From Aquibacillus rhizosphaerae (GTDB lineage Bacteria; Bacillota; Bacilli; Bacillales; Amphibacillaceae), in assembly GCF_030282825.1 (NCBI RefSeq), contig NZ_JASTZU010000058.1:186001-250000 (forward strand): a DNA stretch of 64,000 nucleotides. The letters are read 5' to 3'. Within the stretch, counting starts at the first letter, position 1; each line of letters opens with the position of its first letter. Position numbers and translations under genes: made by a program. Shown piece after piece: positions 51,517 to 60,527 of the stretch. The notes beneath the pieces were generated by a model. The model was not told the origin of the DNA, searched no databases, and was given only the letters and a program-made list of their open reading frames with translations.

Positions 51517-51771
51517 TTATTGAATAAAACCTATAATTAATACAATTGATAGTCCTATTATTGCTCCTATATCTGGTGCAAAACGTTTACTTTCTTTTCT
51601 CTTTTCAACTACAGTTATCGATTTACCAAGTATGACTAATATAATTGCTAGACTAATTACTAGATTACTAAAAATGGAACGAAATGGATCATCGGTCATG
51701 AGAACTATCGAAATTGGAATTACTATTAAAAATAGGGCACTTATATACAAGAAAGCTCGCCATTTACCCAT
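51517..51771 (-). CDS. small membrane protein (three TM)
   Basis: 84 aa: AFLYISALFLIVIPISIVLM, ISNLVISLAIILVILG-like central segment and IGLSIVLIIGFIQ. GGGAGG is 11 nt before the ATG. Paired with the small membrane gene downstream. No family recognised. Confidence 0.55.
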   Translation of the reverse strand: MGKWRAFLYISALFLIVIPISIVLMTDDPFRSIFSNLVISLAIILVILGKSITVVEKRKESKRFAPDIGAIIGLSIVLIIGFIQ

Positions 51772-52009
51772 ACTTCATTAAACCTCCCTTCTCATTTACA
51801 TCTGAGATGTGTATTAATATTCTTACAACGATGCCTTATTAAACCACCGTATCCTATAATTGTAAAGCTTTTTTACTGTTTATTCTTTATTGTTATAACG
51901 ATTATAACGCATGAAAATGAGTTATAAAAATGACTATTTTTTGTGAAGTTTACACTTAAGAAACAGCGTTTAACAAGATATTTTAGTTTTTCGGTCTCAA
52001 AAACTCCAT

Positions 52010-52056
52010 AAAAAAGAAAAAGGCGTGTCAAAACTATTGTCAGTTTGCACGCCATT
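52010..52056 (-). terminator. terminator after the QorB-like gene
   Basis: On the minus strand GGCGTG.CAAACT and AGTTTTG.CACGCC form a long stem followed by TTTTTCTTTTTT. Confidence 0.85.
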
Positions 52057-52129
52057 TCCATTATCATTACAGCATATGCACCTCTAAACAGAATGGTTTA
52101 ATTTTGTTAAAGAGGTCGGTGAAATTAAT

Positions 52130-53002
52130 TTAATTATTCTTTGAGATTCCTGGTACCAGTTGAGTCAGTGCCTCTTTGATTGGTGTCGCTGGTCTTCCTA
52201 GAAGCTTTTCAAAATCATCGCTTTCTACTGCTAGTGAACCTGCTCGTATACTTTTCTGGATATCAACAAGAAAAGGAATAAGAACATCCGGTAGGCCCGC
52301 ACCCTTCATGATCTCAGCAAATTCTTTATCATCCACTTTTTGTATTGGTACTTCCTTCTCCAATACAGTACCGAGTATAGATGCAAACTCTTCTTGAGTT
52401 AATAACTTACCAGACAGCTCGTAGGTTTTGTTTTCATGCCCGTTTCCAGATAAAACGGCTGCTGCCGCTTCTGCATACTCTTGTTGTAATGCCCAACCTA
52501 CTTTTCCATCTCCTGCAGATGTAATCCATGGAGCTCCTGCTAGTACACCTTGAATACTGGAACTTTCATTCTCCAAGTACCAATTATTGCGTAAGAATGC
52601 ATAAGGAATGCCAGTTTTTAGTATTGCTTCTTCTGTCTCCCTATGCGTAGGAGCGAGAAAATTCACACTTTCTCTTGCGTTCACTATGCTTGTGTAAGCA
52701 ATAAATTTAACTCCCGCACGCTCTGCAGCAGCAACAGCAGTATCATGTTGCTTAATTCTTGTATCATTATCTCCATCTGCAGAAACAATTAACAGTCTAT
52801 CAATACCAGCAAAAGCAGTATCTAATGTGTCTGGATAATCAAAGTCTCCTTGGCGAACGTCTATTCCGCGGTTTTTTAAGCTTTCCGCTTTCTCTGGATT
52901 CCGAACACTAACAGCTAATTGGTCTACTGGTACAGTTTCCAGAAGCGTTTCAACGACTTTCGCTCCTAATTTCCCTGTTGCACCTGTTACTAACATTTTC
53001 AT
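52130..53002 (-). CDS. NAD(P)-binding NmrA-like / QorB-like oxidoreductase
   Basis: 290-aa atypical short-chain dehydrogenase. The dinucleotide-binding motif is LVTGATGKLGAKVVETLL (residues 4-21). Downstream are FAGIDRLLIVSADGDNDTR, FIAYTSIVNARESV and TGIPYAFLRNNWYLEN, which are typical of the quinone oxidoreductase QorB (YtfG) group. The enzyme probably reduces quinones with NADPH. I start it at 53002 (MKMLVTG), where GGAGG lies upstream; the longer frame to 53107 is unlikely. Single gene with its own terminator. Confidence 0.87.
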   Translation of the reverse strand: MKMLVTGATGKLGAKVVETLLETVPVDQLAVSVRNPEKAESLKNRGIDVRQGDFDYPDTLDTAFAGIDRLLIVSADGDNDTRIKQHDTAVAAAERAGVKFIAYTSIVNARESVNFLAPTHRETEEAILKTGIPYAFLRNNWYLENESSSIQGVLAGAPWITSAGDGKVGWALQQEYAEAAAAVLSGNGHENKTYELSGKLLTQEEFASILGTVLEKEVPIQKVDDKEFAEIMKGAGLPDVLIPFLVDIQKSIRAGSLAVESDDFEKLLGRPATPIKEALTQLVPGISKNN

Positions 53003-53368
53003 TTTGTTTATTCCTCCAAGTAAAGTTTTTACGTATGATGTGATATCTTTATCTAATTCAATAAGAACTAATATGTAAACACTAACTGAAAAAAGTCTGA
53101 TGAACAAATCTTTTAACTAAGAGAGCGGGAGATATTGGTGTATAAACTAGCTGAAAAATATTATGGATTAAATCAAGACTTTTTATTAACACTGGTACAA
53201 AGATAGTTAATCAACACCAATTGGAGTCTATTAAAGCATAAGCTAGTAAAAATACCAACCCAATTACTTCCAGTCTTGTCTTTCAGCTGTTAATCTATTA
53301 AACTTTAAAAGGAAAATACTACATACTAGGATTAAAATATTGTTAAAAACAAGGAAGGAGTACACAAA

Positions 53369-54586
53369 ATGTTTGATTATATTAATTCTTTATCGCTAAT
53401 CCAGACGATACTCATTTTTCTTGCAATTCTAATCATTAATGTAGCCTATATGTATCTGGTCCGTAGACATGTCGAAAGGTTGTTTTCTAGAACAAACTCA
53501 ATTGAGCAGGCCATGAATCGATTACGTGTACTAAGTCAATATACATATATAGTGTTAATCGCTATCTCCAGCTTTTTTATAACCTTTCTATTCATGATAA
53601 ATTTAGAAGAATATCTAGGTGAGTCTACTAGCAATGTGATTGTCAGTATGATATGCTCGTTTGCTTTTCTCGGTCTTATGATCACCGTAAATCAGCTAGT
53701 GATTTCGAAAACAACGAATAAGATTCGAGATACAGAAGCTACGATGAAGGAAGAAACGGGAGAAACCGTACGAGGCATTCTTTTTATATTCATTCCAATC
53801 GTTGTTGTCTTAACTCTTATGGAAATTATCCCTGAAGATTTTCTAGGCGATGTGGGTGACTTTCTTTTGCCAATATTAATCGTTATGTTAATCCCAATGG
53901 CTACCGCACCATTCATCGGAAAAATGTTAAAAGCATCTGCTATGCCTGAATCTGACTCAAAAGATGAACTGCTACAGTTTTTAGCAAAATTAAAGATTGA
54001 AAATGTACAACTATATACTTGGCCGACAAAAAAGAAAAAAATAGCCAACGCACTCGTCACTGGTTTTACGAAAAAGAAACAAATCTATATTTCAGATTAT
54101 ATGCTTGAAAATATGACGATTGAACAAGTGAAAGCCATTCTTGCACACGAAATCGGACACATTAAGAAAAAGCATTTGTGGAAAAGACTTGGGTGTATCG
54201 CACTTGTGATGTCCATGATTACTGGACTAGGATTTGGTATGGAATGGTATGAGAACCATGTTGCAACAATCCCTATCTGGATCGGTATAACGCTGATTAT
54301 TGGTGCGCTTGTTATTGGTTTTGGGATTATCTTTAGATATGTCTCAAGAGTTCATGAAAAAGAAGCTGATGCCTATGTGCTAAAGCTTAACATCGATTAT
54401 CGAAATTTTGCGTCAGCACTATTGAAGCTCGCTGAACTGAACCACATGACAACAAAAATGGGTAAACTTGACGAGTCATTCCAAACACACCCATCAATCG
54501 CCCGCCGTGTCCATTGGATCATAGAACAAGCGAATGGGTCTATTGAAGAGGTAACTGAGTACACCGATGCAGTGCGTACTAATTAA
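53369..54586 (+). CDS. M48 family metallopeptidase (HtpX/Ste24-like membrane protease)
   Basis: 405-aa membrane zinc protease. Zinc site: ILAHEIGHIKKKHL near residue 258 (HExxH) and VHEKEADAYVLKLN near residue 330 for the third ligand Glu. About four TM segments precede the catalytic domain, and two surround it (GCIALVMSMITGLGF, IGITLIIGALVIGFGIIF). FQTHPSIARRVHWI near the end is the usual M48 tail. Such proteases degrade misfolded membrane proteins. AAGGAAGGAG precedes the ATG. Stands alone. Confidence 0.88.
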   Translation: MFDYINSLSLIQTILIFLAILIINVAYMYLVRRHVERLFSRTNSIEQAMNRLRVLSQYTYIVLIAISSFFITFLFMINLEEYLGESTSNVIVSMICSFAFLGLMITVNQLVISKTTNKIRDTEATMKEETGETVRGILFIFIPIVVVLTLMEIIPEDFLGDVGDFLLPILIVMLIPMATAPFIGKMLKASAMPESDSKDELLQFLAKLKIENVQLYTWPTKKKKIANALVTGFTKKKQIYISDYMLENMTIEQVKAILAHEIGHIKKKHLWKRLGCIALVMSMITGLGFGMEWYENHVATIPIWIGITLIIGALVIGFGIIFRYVSRVHEKEADAYVLKLNIDYRNFASALLKLAELNHMTTKMGKLDESFQTHPSIARRVHWIIEQANGSIEEVTEYTDAVRTN

Positions 54587-54712
54587 TTTTATTAAATGAG
54601 TAATATATGCGTTGTACTTCGAGTGTTTACTGCCTTCTGTTTAAAAGTAACTACTATCCAATTGAGGTCAATGCTTACCCGTTTAAACATCGGCCCCGAT
54701 TTCGGTTAGTTT

Positions 54713-55306
54713 TTAGAATTCTAGTACCCTTGTGCAGACTCGGTTAATGAGATGTTGATCATGACTAATAACAAGCACTCCCATATTCCGTTCTTTAGCA
54801 ATGTCTAGTACTGCATGCCAAATTTGCGCCTGCGTTACAGCGTCTAGCATGGTAGTCATTTCATCGGCAATTAAGAATTTTGTTTTTGGTCCTAATGCCC
54901 TTGCTACACAAAACCGTTGCAGCTCACCACCTGATAGTTCGTTTGGCCAACGATTAAGCCATTCCTGTTTGATTCCTAGTTTATCAAGAAAGTCATCGTT
55001 AGGTTGCCAGCCTTCGTTCAATGTTCTACGTAGCTTCCACCTTGGGTTCACAGCTTTTTCCGGGTGCTGAAAAACAAGCTGTACAGGGTGATAGGAGCTA
55101 GTCATGATTGGTTTTCCATCCATCGTAACCGTTCCTTCATTCGGAAGTTCATAGTCCGCTAAAATCCGACTAAACGTTGTCTTCCCTACACCACTCGGCC
55201 CGGTAATTCCGACAACCTCTAAAGCCTCTACTTGTAAATCAACGTGACGAAACAACCAGTCACCGGCTCCGTATTTGAACCCAATATTTTTCGCCTCAAG
55301 TAGCAT
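54713..55306 (-). CDS. ABC transporter ATP-binding protein (NikE/OppF-like, short)
   Basis: 197-aa ATPase and fifth gene of a Nik/Opp-type importer. GPSGVGKTTF is Walker A, LSGGELQRFCVARAL the signature, FLIADEMTTMLDA Walker B (Met-Thr in place of Pro-Thr) and VISHDQHLI the switch His. It ends right after the switch, lacking the C-terminal extension of OppF, which is common for the nickel-type ATPases. GAGGTG precedes the ATG. It pairs with the 263-aa ATPase encoded upstream. Confidence 0.87.
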   Translation of the reverse strand: MLLEAKNIGFKYGAGDWLFRHVDLQVEALEVVGITGPSGVGKTTFSRILADYELPNEGTVTMDGKPIMTSSYHPVQLVFQHPEKAVNPRWKLRRTLNEGWQPNDDFLDKLGIKQEWLNRWPNELSGGELQRFCVARALGPKTKFLIADEMTTMLDAVTQAQIWHAVLDIAKERNMGVLVISHDQHLINRVCTRVLEF

Positions 55307-55384
55307 CGATACACCTCACATTTCCATTTCTAACAGATCTCAAGCAACCGCTCATTTCATTCTCATCTAAGTTAAGCATTAGTC

Positions 55385-56176
55385 TTATATGCTTCCCTCA
55401 ATCCATGTAAAATCATTTTGGGGAAGTGCTCGCCACAACGCTTGCGTATATGGGTGACGTAACCGATCTCCTTTTCCTTCAAAATCTTCTACAGGAGCGA
55501 CCTCAAGAACTGTACCTTCATAAAACACCGCAACTTTATCCGCAATCTTTAGAGCCGATTCAATATCATGACTGATTAACATAACTGCACACCCTTGATC
55601 AGCAAACTCTCTAAAATTATTTAATGCTTCTTCTATAACAACCTTGTCAAGACCTGGTGTTGGTTCATCCGCAATAATCACGCTGGCACCACTTACCATT
55701 GCCGTAGATACAAGGACTCGTCTTGCCATTCCTCCAGACAACTGAAAAGGATACATGTTGCCCACTTCTTTTTTTAAATGGTAACGTTGAAAAACTTCTT
55801 CCTGTGCCTGTTTGGCATTTCTTTTTCGAACGGAAGAACGAACCTGTGAACCTACACGCATCAAGGGATTGAGATAACTCACCGATTGCGGAACAAGCGC
55901 AATCTCTTTTCCCCTGAGTTGCTCTTGCCTCTTAGACGTTAACACTTCTCCATCATATGTAATCTGTCCACTAGTCTCAGCATTAAGAGGGAGAATTCCC
56001 AAAATAGCATGTGCGAGCAAGCTTTTCCCTGATCCACTTGCACCAACTACTGCCAGTATTTCTCCAGAAACAAGCTCGATATTTAAATTGGATATCACCT
56101 GGTGTGTAGTTTGACGCAGACCACTCGTATATTGTTTAAAAGAAACAGAGAGATTGTTTACTTTAAGGATTGACAT
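55385..56176 (-). CDS. ABC transporter ATP-binding protein (NikD/OppD-like)
   Basis: 263-aa ATPase of the PepT family. GASGSGKSLLAHAILG is Walker A, VPQSVSYLNPLMRVG a Q-loop region typical of the group, LSGGMARRVLVSTAM the signature, VIIADEPTPGLD Walker B and LISHDIESALKIAD the switch. A C-terminal end with RHPYTQALWRALPQ is the short OppD-type extension. AAAGGAG precedes the ATG. Lies between the permease genes and the second ATPase. Confidence 0.88.
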   Translation of the reverse strand: MSILKVNNLSVSFKQYTSGLRQTTHQVISNLNIELVSGEILAVVGASGSGKSLLAHAILGILPLNAETSGQITYDGEVLTSKRQEQLRGKEIALVPQSVSYLNPLMRVGSQVRSSVRKRNAKQAQEEVFQRYHLKKEVGNMYPFQLSGGMARRVLVSTAMVSGASVIIADEPTPGLDKVVIEEALNNFREFADQGCAVMLISHDIESALKIADKVAVFYEGTVLEVAPVEDFEGKGDRLRHPYTQALWRALPQNDFTWIEGSI

Positions 56177-56220
56177 TGAAAAAACTCCTTTAAGATTTAT
56201 CTAGCACAACCAATTTCATT

Positions 56221-57072
56221 TTAACGGTGCGCATGATGTGGGTCGATTAACATTCGAAGATTATCCCCAATTTTATCAAACATTCGGACAATAAAAAGCA
56301 AACAAATGCCTGGAAAGAAAGCAAGCCACCACATTCCGACAGATAGATAACGCATCGATTCTGATAATATGATACCAATGGCTGGTTCTTGTGGGGACAA
56401 GCCTAGCCCTAAAAAAGTAACGGCAGCCTCATGCAATATCGCATGTGGAAATAAAAGCAATACGCCCACTAACATTTGTGGAATAATATGGGGCAACATA
56501 TGCTCCTTCGTGATCCACCAACGCGATTTCCCCATTTTTTTAGAAACTTGAACAAAATCTAATGATCGAACTTGCATGACCTCGGAACGAATCACACGTG
56601 CAAGACTAGGCCAGTGCGTAAGTGCAATACCGAGAACAATTCCCTTGAATCCCCCTCCAAAGGCAAAAGCAATTAAAATTAACGAAACTAAATGCGGAAC
56701 ACTAAGAAATAGATCAATAAGCCATGTCACAATGCTATCTGCCACTTTCCCCATTGTAGCCGCAACAAGACCAAGAATGACAGAGATCGTAGCACTCCCA
56801 ATAGCACCAGTCAACCCTACTCCAATACTTAATGAAAGTCCCATCAAAGTACGAGAAAACATGTCCCTTCCAAGCCAGTCCGTACCAAATAAATGATCCA
56901 AGGATGGCGGGGAATTCCGCACTTCTAAATTAGTCGCTATTCGATTTTCATCTAATAAAATTCCTGTTAGAACAACGACACAAACAACAATGGACAAACC
57001 AATACAAACTAGGAGAGTACGTTGCCTTTTATTTAACGGTTGCTTCAACAACTGTTTATTGCTTAACTGCAT
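56221..57072 (-). CDS. ABC transporter permease (NikC/OppC-like)
   Basis: 283-aa membrane subunit. TM1 is TLLVCIGLSIVVCVVVLTGIL; the OppC pattern HLFGTDWLGRDMFSRTLMGLSLSIGVGL follows, then the EAA loop near ALTHWPSLARVIRSEVMQVR and LGLGLSPQEPAIGIILSES near the end. ATG at 57072 has GGGAGGGG upstream and overlaps the previous permease by 17 bp. Forms a channel with the NikB-like subunit. Confidence 0.9.
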   Translation of the reverse strand: MQLSNKQLLKQPLNKRQRTLLVCIGLSIVVCVVVLTGILLDENRIATNLEVRNSPPSLDHLFGTDWLGRDMFSRTLMGLSLSIGVGLTGAIGSATISVILGLVAATMGKVADSIVTWLIDLFLSVPHLVSLILIAFAFGGGFKGIVLGIALTHWPSLARVIRSEVMQVRSLDFVQVSKKMGKSRWWITKEHMLPHIIPQMLVGVLLLFPHAILHEAAVTFLGLGLSPQEPAIGIILSESMRYLSVGMWWLAFFPGICLLFIVRMFDKIGDNLRMLIDPHHAHR

Positions 57073-58069
57073 AGGATTTCCCCTCCCTTGTCCTTGGGTC
57101 AACAACACGATATATTAAATCGGCGATTACATTTCCAACAAAGACAAAGATTGCACTAAAAAGCACTAACCCTAACAATAAAGGAATGTCACCTCTAAGT
57201 CCTGCTTCGACGGTCGCCTGTCCTAATCCAGGATAGGAAAATACCTGTTCTGCCAATACAGCTCCGCCAAACAATTCACTAAAAGCTGCAAACTGCAGGG
57301 TGATAGCTGGCAATGCTATGTTTCGTAACCCATGTCTCCAAAATAATGTAAACCCCTTTTCTCCTCTAGCTCTTGCAAAAACAACATAATCACTAGACAA
57401 TACTTCGATTAACTTCTGACGAGTGTGTAAGGCAACATTGGCTACCCCTATAATACTGAGCGTTAGTGCAGGTAGAATTAGGTGCTTGATTCGATCCATT
57501 ATTGTTACATCTTCAGCAAGTACACCTGCAGGAACTCCCATGCCTACTGGGAACCAATTCAACCAAACTGCAAACACAATTAATAGAAGCAGCCCCATCC
57601 AAAAGGTAGGGGTCGAAGCAAGTGTATAGCAATACCACTTAATCATCCGGTCGATCCAAGTACCTGTATTCATGGCAGCTAGAATTCCTATAGAAAAGCC
57701 AATAACACCAGATAGTACCCACGCTACACTCATAAGCGCAATAGAATTCAAGAAACGCTCCCCTATCACTTCGGAGACAGGTAACCGAAAAATCATCGAT
57801 GTCCCTAAGTCCCCAGACAGAACCGCCGAACTCCAGCTCATGAATTGCTCCATGACAGGCTGATTTAGTCCCCAATATTCCTCAATTTTTTCCCGTTGCT
57901 CTTGACTTACATTCAACATATCCGCCCCGACATAGGCTTGGATTGGGTCGATGGGAGAATTTTTTACTAACAAGAAAGATATGAAGGAAATTGCAACGAG
58001 AAGGGACGCCATTTTAATAGCCTTCCAGAAAAGAAAGGTTACAATATTCCATGTTAATTGCCATCTCAT
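57056..58069 (-). CDS. ABC transporter permease (NikB/OppB-like)
   Basis: 337-aa membrane subunit with about six TM segments. NSPIDPIQAYVGADML and YWGLNQPVMEQFMSWSSAVLSGDLGTSM are the OppB extracytosolic pattern; RQKLIEVLSSDYVVFARARGEKGFTLFWRHGLRNIALPAI holds the EAA motif. The sequence LFGGAVLAEQVFSYPGLGQATVEAG is conserved for the family. ATG at 58069 has GGAAGTGG upstream, 4 bp past the stop of the binding-protein gene. Confidence 0.9.
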   Translation of the reverse strand: MRWQLTWNIVTFLFWKAIKMASLLVAISFISFLLVKNSPIDPIQAYVGADMLNVSQEQREKIEEYWGLNQPVMEQFMSWSSAVLSGDLGTSMIFRLPVSEVIGERFLNSIALMSVAWVLSGVIGFSIGILAAMNTGTWIDRMIKWYCYTLASTPTFWMGLLLLIVFAVWLNWFPVGMGVPAGVLAEDVTIMDRIKHLILPALTLSIIGVANVALHTRQKLIEVLSSDYVVFARARGEKGFTLFWRHGLRNIALPAITLQFAAFSELFGGAVLAEQVFSYPGLGQATVEAGLRGDIPLLLGLVLFSAIFVFVGNVIADLIYRVVDPRTREGKSYAVKQ

Positions 58070-58073
58070 TGGA

Positions 58074-59678
58074 CTATTTCCACTTCCATTCAACTAAATT
58101 ATCGGTTACAGGCCAACCGTGACCATGCGGATGAATTCGTTGATCACCAATGTCTAATTGGTCATCTACTAAATACAAGTGATTAACGTTCACTAACCAA
58201 GCCCATGGTGCATCGCCTTTTGCACTCAAACCAGTACTACCATCCCATTGCGCTTTTTTCCAATATTCATTTGCCTCACTCTGGTCGGTTGCAGTTAGCG
58301 CCAAATCCATATACGCATCCACTTTACTATTTTGATAAAACCCTGTGTTAAAGTACTCCACACCAGCATTTTTGCTACTATAAAGGTTATACATCTCGAG
58401 CGGATCCTGACTTCCCCAACCAAATAACACAGCGTTGGAGTACATCATTTTCTCAATTTCATCCCAGCTTTTTCCATCCACTAAAATAGATATGCCTAGC
58501 GGCTTCATCATATCTGCAAATGCAATGGCAAGAGACTGCCTTGTCACATCACTTGCTGAATAAAGGAGCGTGAATTCCGCTTTCAAACCATCTTTTTGCA
58601 AGATGCCATTATCACCTTTTATCCATCCCGCTTTTTCTAAAAGTTCACTAGCAGCTTCCATATTTCCATCTTCTATCACCGTTTCTGGATTCCACCACGG
58701 TAGTCCATCTACTGATGTGTAGGCAGGAGTTCCATGACCTTCTAAAACACCCTCCACAAGTGCATCACGATCAACGGCTATATTAATCGCTTTTCTAATC
58801 GCTGGATCTGCTGTGACATCATTTCCAATTGGGTACCCTTCTTCGGTTGTCTGCCCTGATTTAACATATGGAAATTGCACACCACGGTTATCTACCGTTT
58901 GAACCGATTCTAAGCGCATACCTGGTACCTGTTGATTACTAAACGCAGCGGGAATATAAGCCATATCTACCTCTCCAGCTTGAGCTCTGGCAAATGCTGC
59001 ATCTTCCCCTAAGAATAGAAATGTTATTTTTTCAAAATAAGGCTGTTCCTCATAGTAGTTTTGATTTTTTTCGATAATAAGCTGTTGTCCCTTGTCCCAT
59101 TGTACGAATTGAAAAGGACCTGATCCAATTGGATTCTCTGCATACCCATCTCCATGAGCATGTTTAGGTACGATACCAGTTGTAATTAAAGATTGAATAA
59201 ACGTAGAACGCGGCTCTTTCAATGTAAACGTAACCGTAAAGTCGCCTTCTACTTCTACCTTCTCTACTACACTCAGGTCTAACACAGACCCTCCATCTCG
59301 AGCCGTTTCAAATGTGTATTTTACATCCTCTGACGTTAGAGGTTCGCCATCGGTAAAGACGACATCCTTTCGTAATTCGACTTTCCAAGTTAGACCATTA
59401 TCACTTATTTCATAGTCTGTTGCGACATCATTAACAATGTTTAAATCATTATCCCGTTTTAACAGGGTACTTTGAAAAAGAGGTGAGCCATATCTCCCCC
59501 ATCCCGTTGTTGGATCAAATCCCGTATCGGGTTCAGAGCCTACTGCTAGGATTAAATCTGTTTTCTCACCTTGAGTTTCTTTAGCTACTTCATTTTTCTC
59601 ATTATTATTGGGTTGCATACATCCCGTTACTATTATTAGCAAGATAACCATACCACTGATTAACCCAATCTTCTTCAT
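58074..59678 (-). CDS. ABC substrate-binding lipoprotein (SBP_bac_5; nickel/peptide type)
   Basis: 534-aa lipoprotein that captures a ligand for the Nik/Opp-type channel. Lipobox LIIVTGCMQP; the mature domain starts LILAVGSEPDTGFDPTTGWGRYG; then LTWKVELRKDVVFTDGEPLT and ENPIGSGPFQFVQWDKGQQL, both family-wide motifs. The C terminus has a His-rich GDQRIHPHGHGWPVTDN. Close homologs in Firmicutes are annotated as nickel or oligopeptide binders. The His cluster and a lar operon 14 kb away favour nickel, but a peptide or metallophore is possible. ATG at 59678 follows GGGGG. First gene of a five-gene operon. Confidence 0.83.
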   Translation of the reverse strand: MKKIGLISGMVILLIIVTGCMQPNNNEKNEVAKETQGEKTDLILAVGSEPDTGFDPTTGWGRYGSPLFQSTLLKRDNDLNIVNDVATDYEISDNGLTWKVELRKDVVFTDGEPLTSEDVKYTFETARDGGSVLDLSVVEKVEVEGDFTVTFTLKEPRSTFIQSLITTGIVPKHAHGDGYAENPIGSGPFQFVQWDKGQQLIIEKNQNYYEEQPYFEKITFLFLGEDAAFARAQAGEVDMAYIPAAFSNQQVPGMRLESVQTVDNRGVQFPYVKSGQTTEEGYPIGNDVTADPAIRKAINIAVDRDALVEGVLEGHGTPAYTSVDGLPWWNPETVIEDGNMEAASELLEKAGWIKGDNGILQKDGLKAEFTLLYSASDVTRQSLAIAFADMMKPLGISILVDGKSWDEIEKMMYSNAVLFGWGSQDPLEMYNLYSSKNAGVEYFNTGFYQNSKVDAYMDLALTATDQSEANEYWKKAQWDGSTGLSAKGDAPWAWLVNVNHLYLVDDQLDIGDQRIHPHGHGWPVTDNLVEWKWK

Positions 59679-59693
59679 TATGTAATCCCCCAT

Positions 59694-60527
59694 TAATTCA
59701 CCTTTTCTATCATCGACTTAATAAAATATATTGAAGTATTTATTTCTGCTATATTGTAACACAAGCACCTTCGTTTTTGGCACGCCATTCCACCTCGTCA
59801 AGTGAAAACCTTTTTACATTTGAATAGTTATGTACTAAAGATTTCATGGTCAACGTTTAATCTATTTATTTGATGGGTCATTGTGAACTAATTTCCTGTT
59901 ACACCTTCATAAAAAGTTTTAAAGATTTTTATGCCCTTTTTTTGGCTGGTTAATATCCTAGAGTCACTATATAATTTTAATGATAGTCTAAATATTTGAA
60001 AAAATTATAATAAATACCATTTACAGATTTTAGGCTTTATTAACTACTAATCACCACTTCGAATTATAACATGGTGAATTTTACCTGAAATAATATCCCC
60101 CCTCGCTTCTAAAGTCAGGTTTGATGTCGAATTATGTATTCATCTTTTTTTGAACAACCTTATTCATAGAGGAAAGCCATTTTCACTAAAAATATTTAGA
60201 ATTACATACGCAGTTCCGTATGTTTTCGCAGATTGTTAATTAACCCAAAAGACCTACTCCTTGTTTCTTTTTGTCGAAAAATCAAAGTTGCACTAACCAT
60301 TTTCTTTAGTACTTATGCTATATTCCATTATGAAACTACTTATTCTATACTCCCATATGTGACCATTTTTCCATAATTTACTATTCAATGCTTACCAACC
60401 TCTAAGCTATAGGTTTATGGTGATTAATAAACACATCCATGAAACTAATTCCTACCTAAAACATCATAATACTTGCATTAGTAATTACGAAAAAATTTTC
60501 ACAATAAAAGAATAGGAGAGTGATCGA
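59694..60527. other. gene-free stretch between the ABC operon and the surface protein
   Basis: About 830 bp of AT-rich DNA between divergent genes. It should hold both promoters. No convincing frame, riboswitch or repeat was seen. AATTATAACATGG near 60063 and AATATTATTTC-like blocks are too generic to call. Confidence 0.4.
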
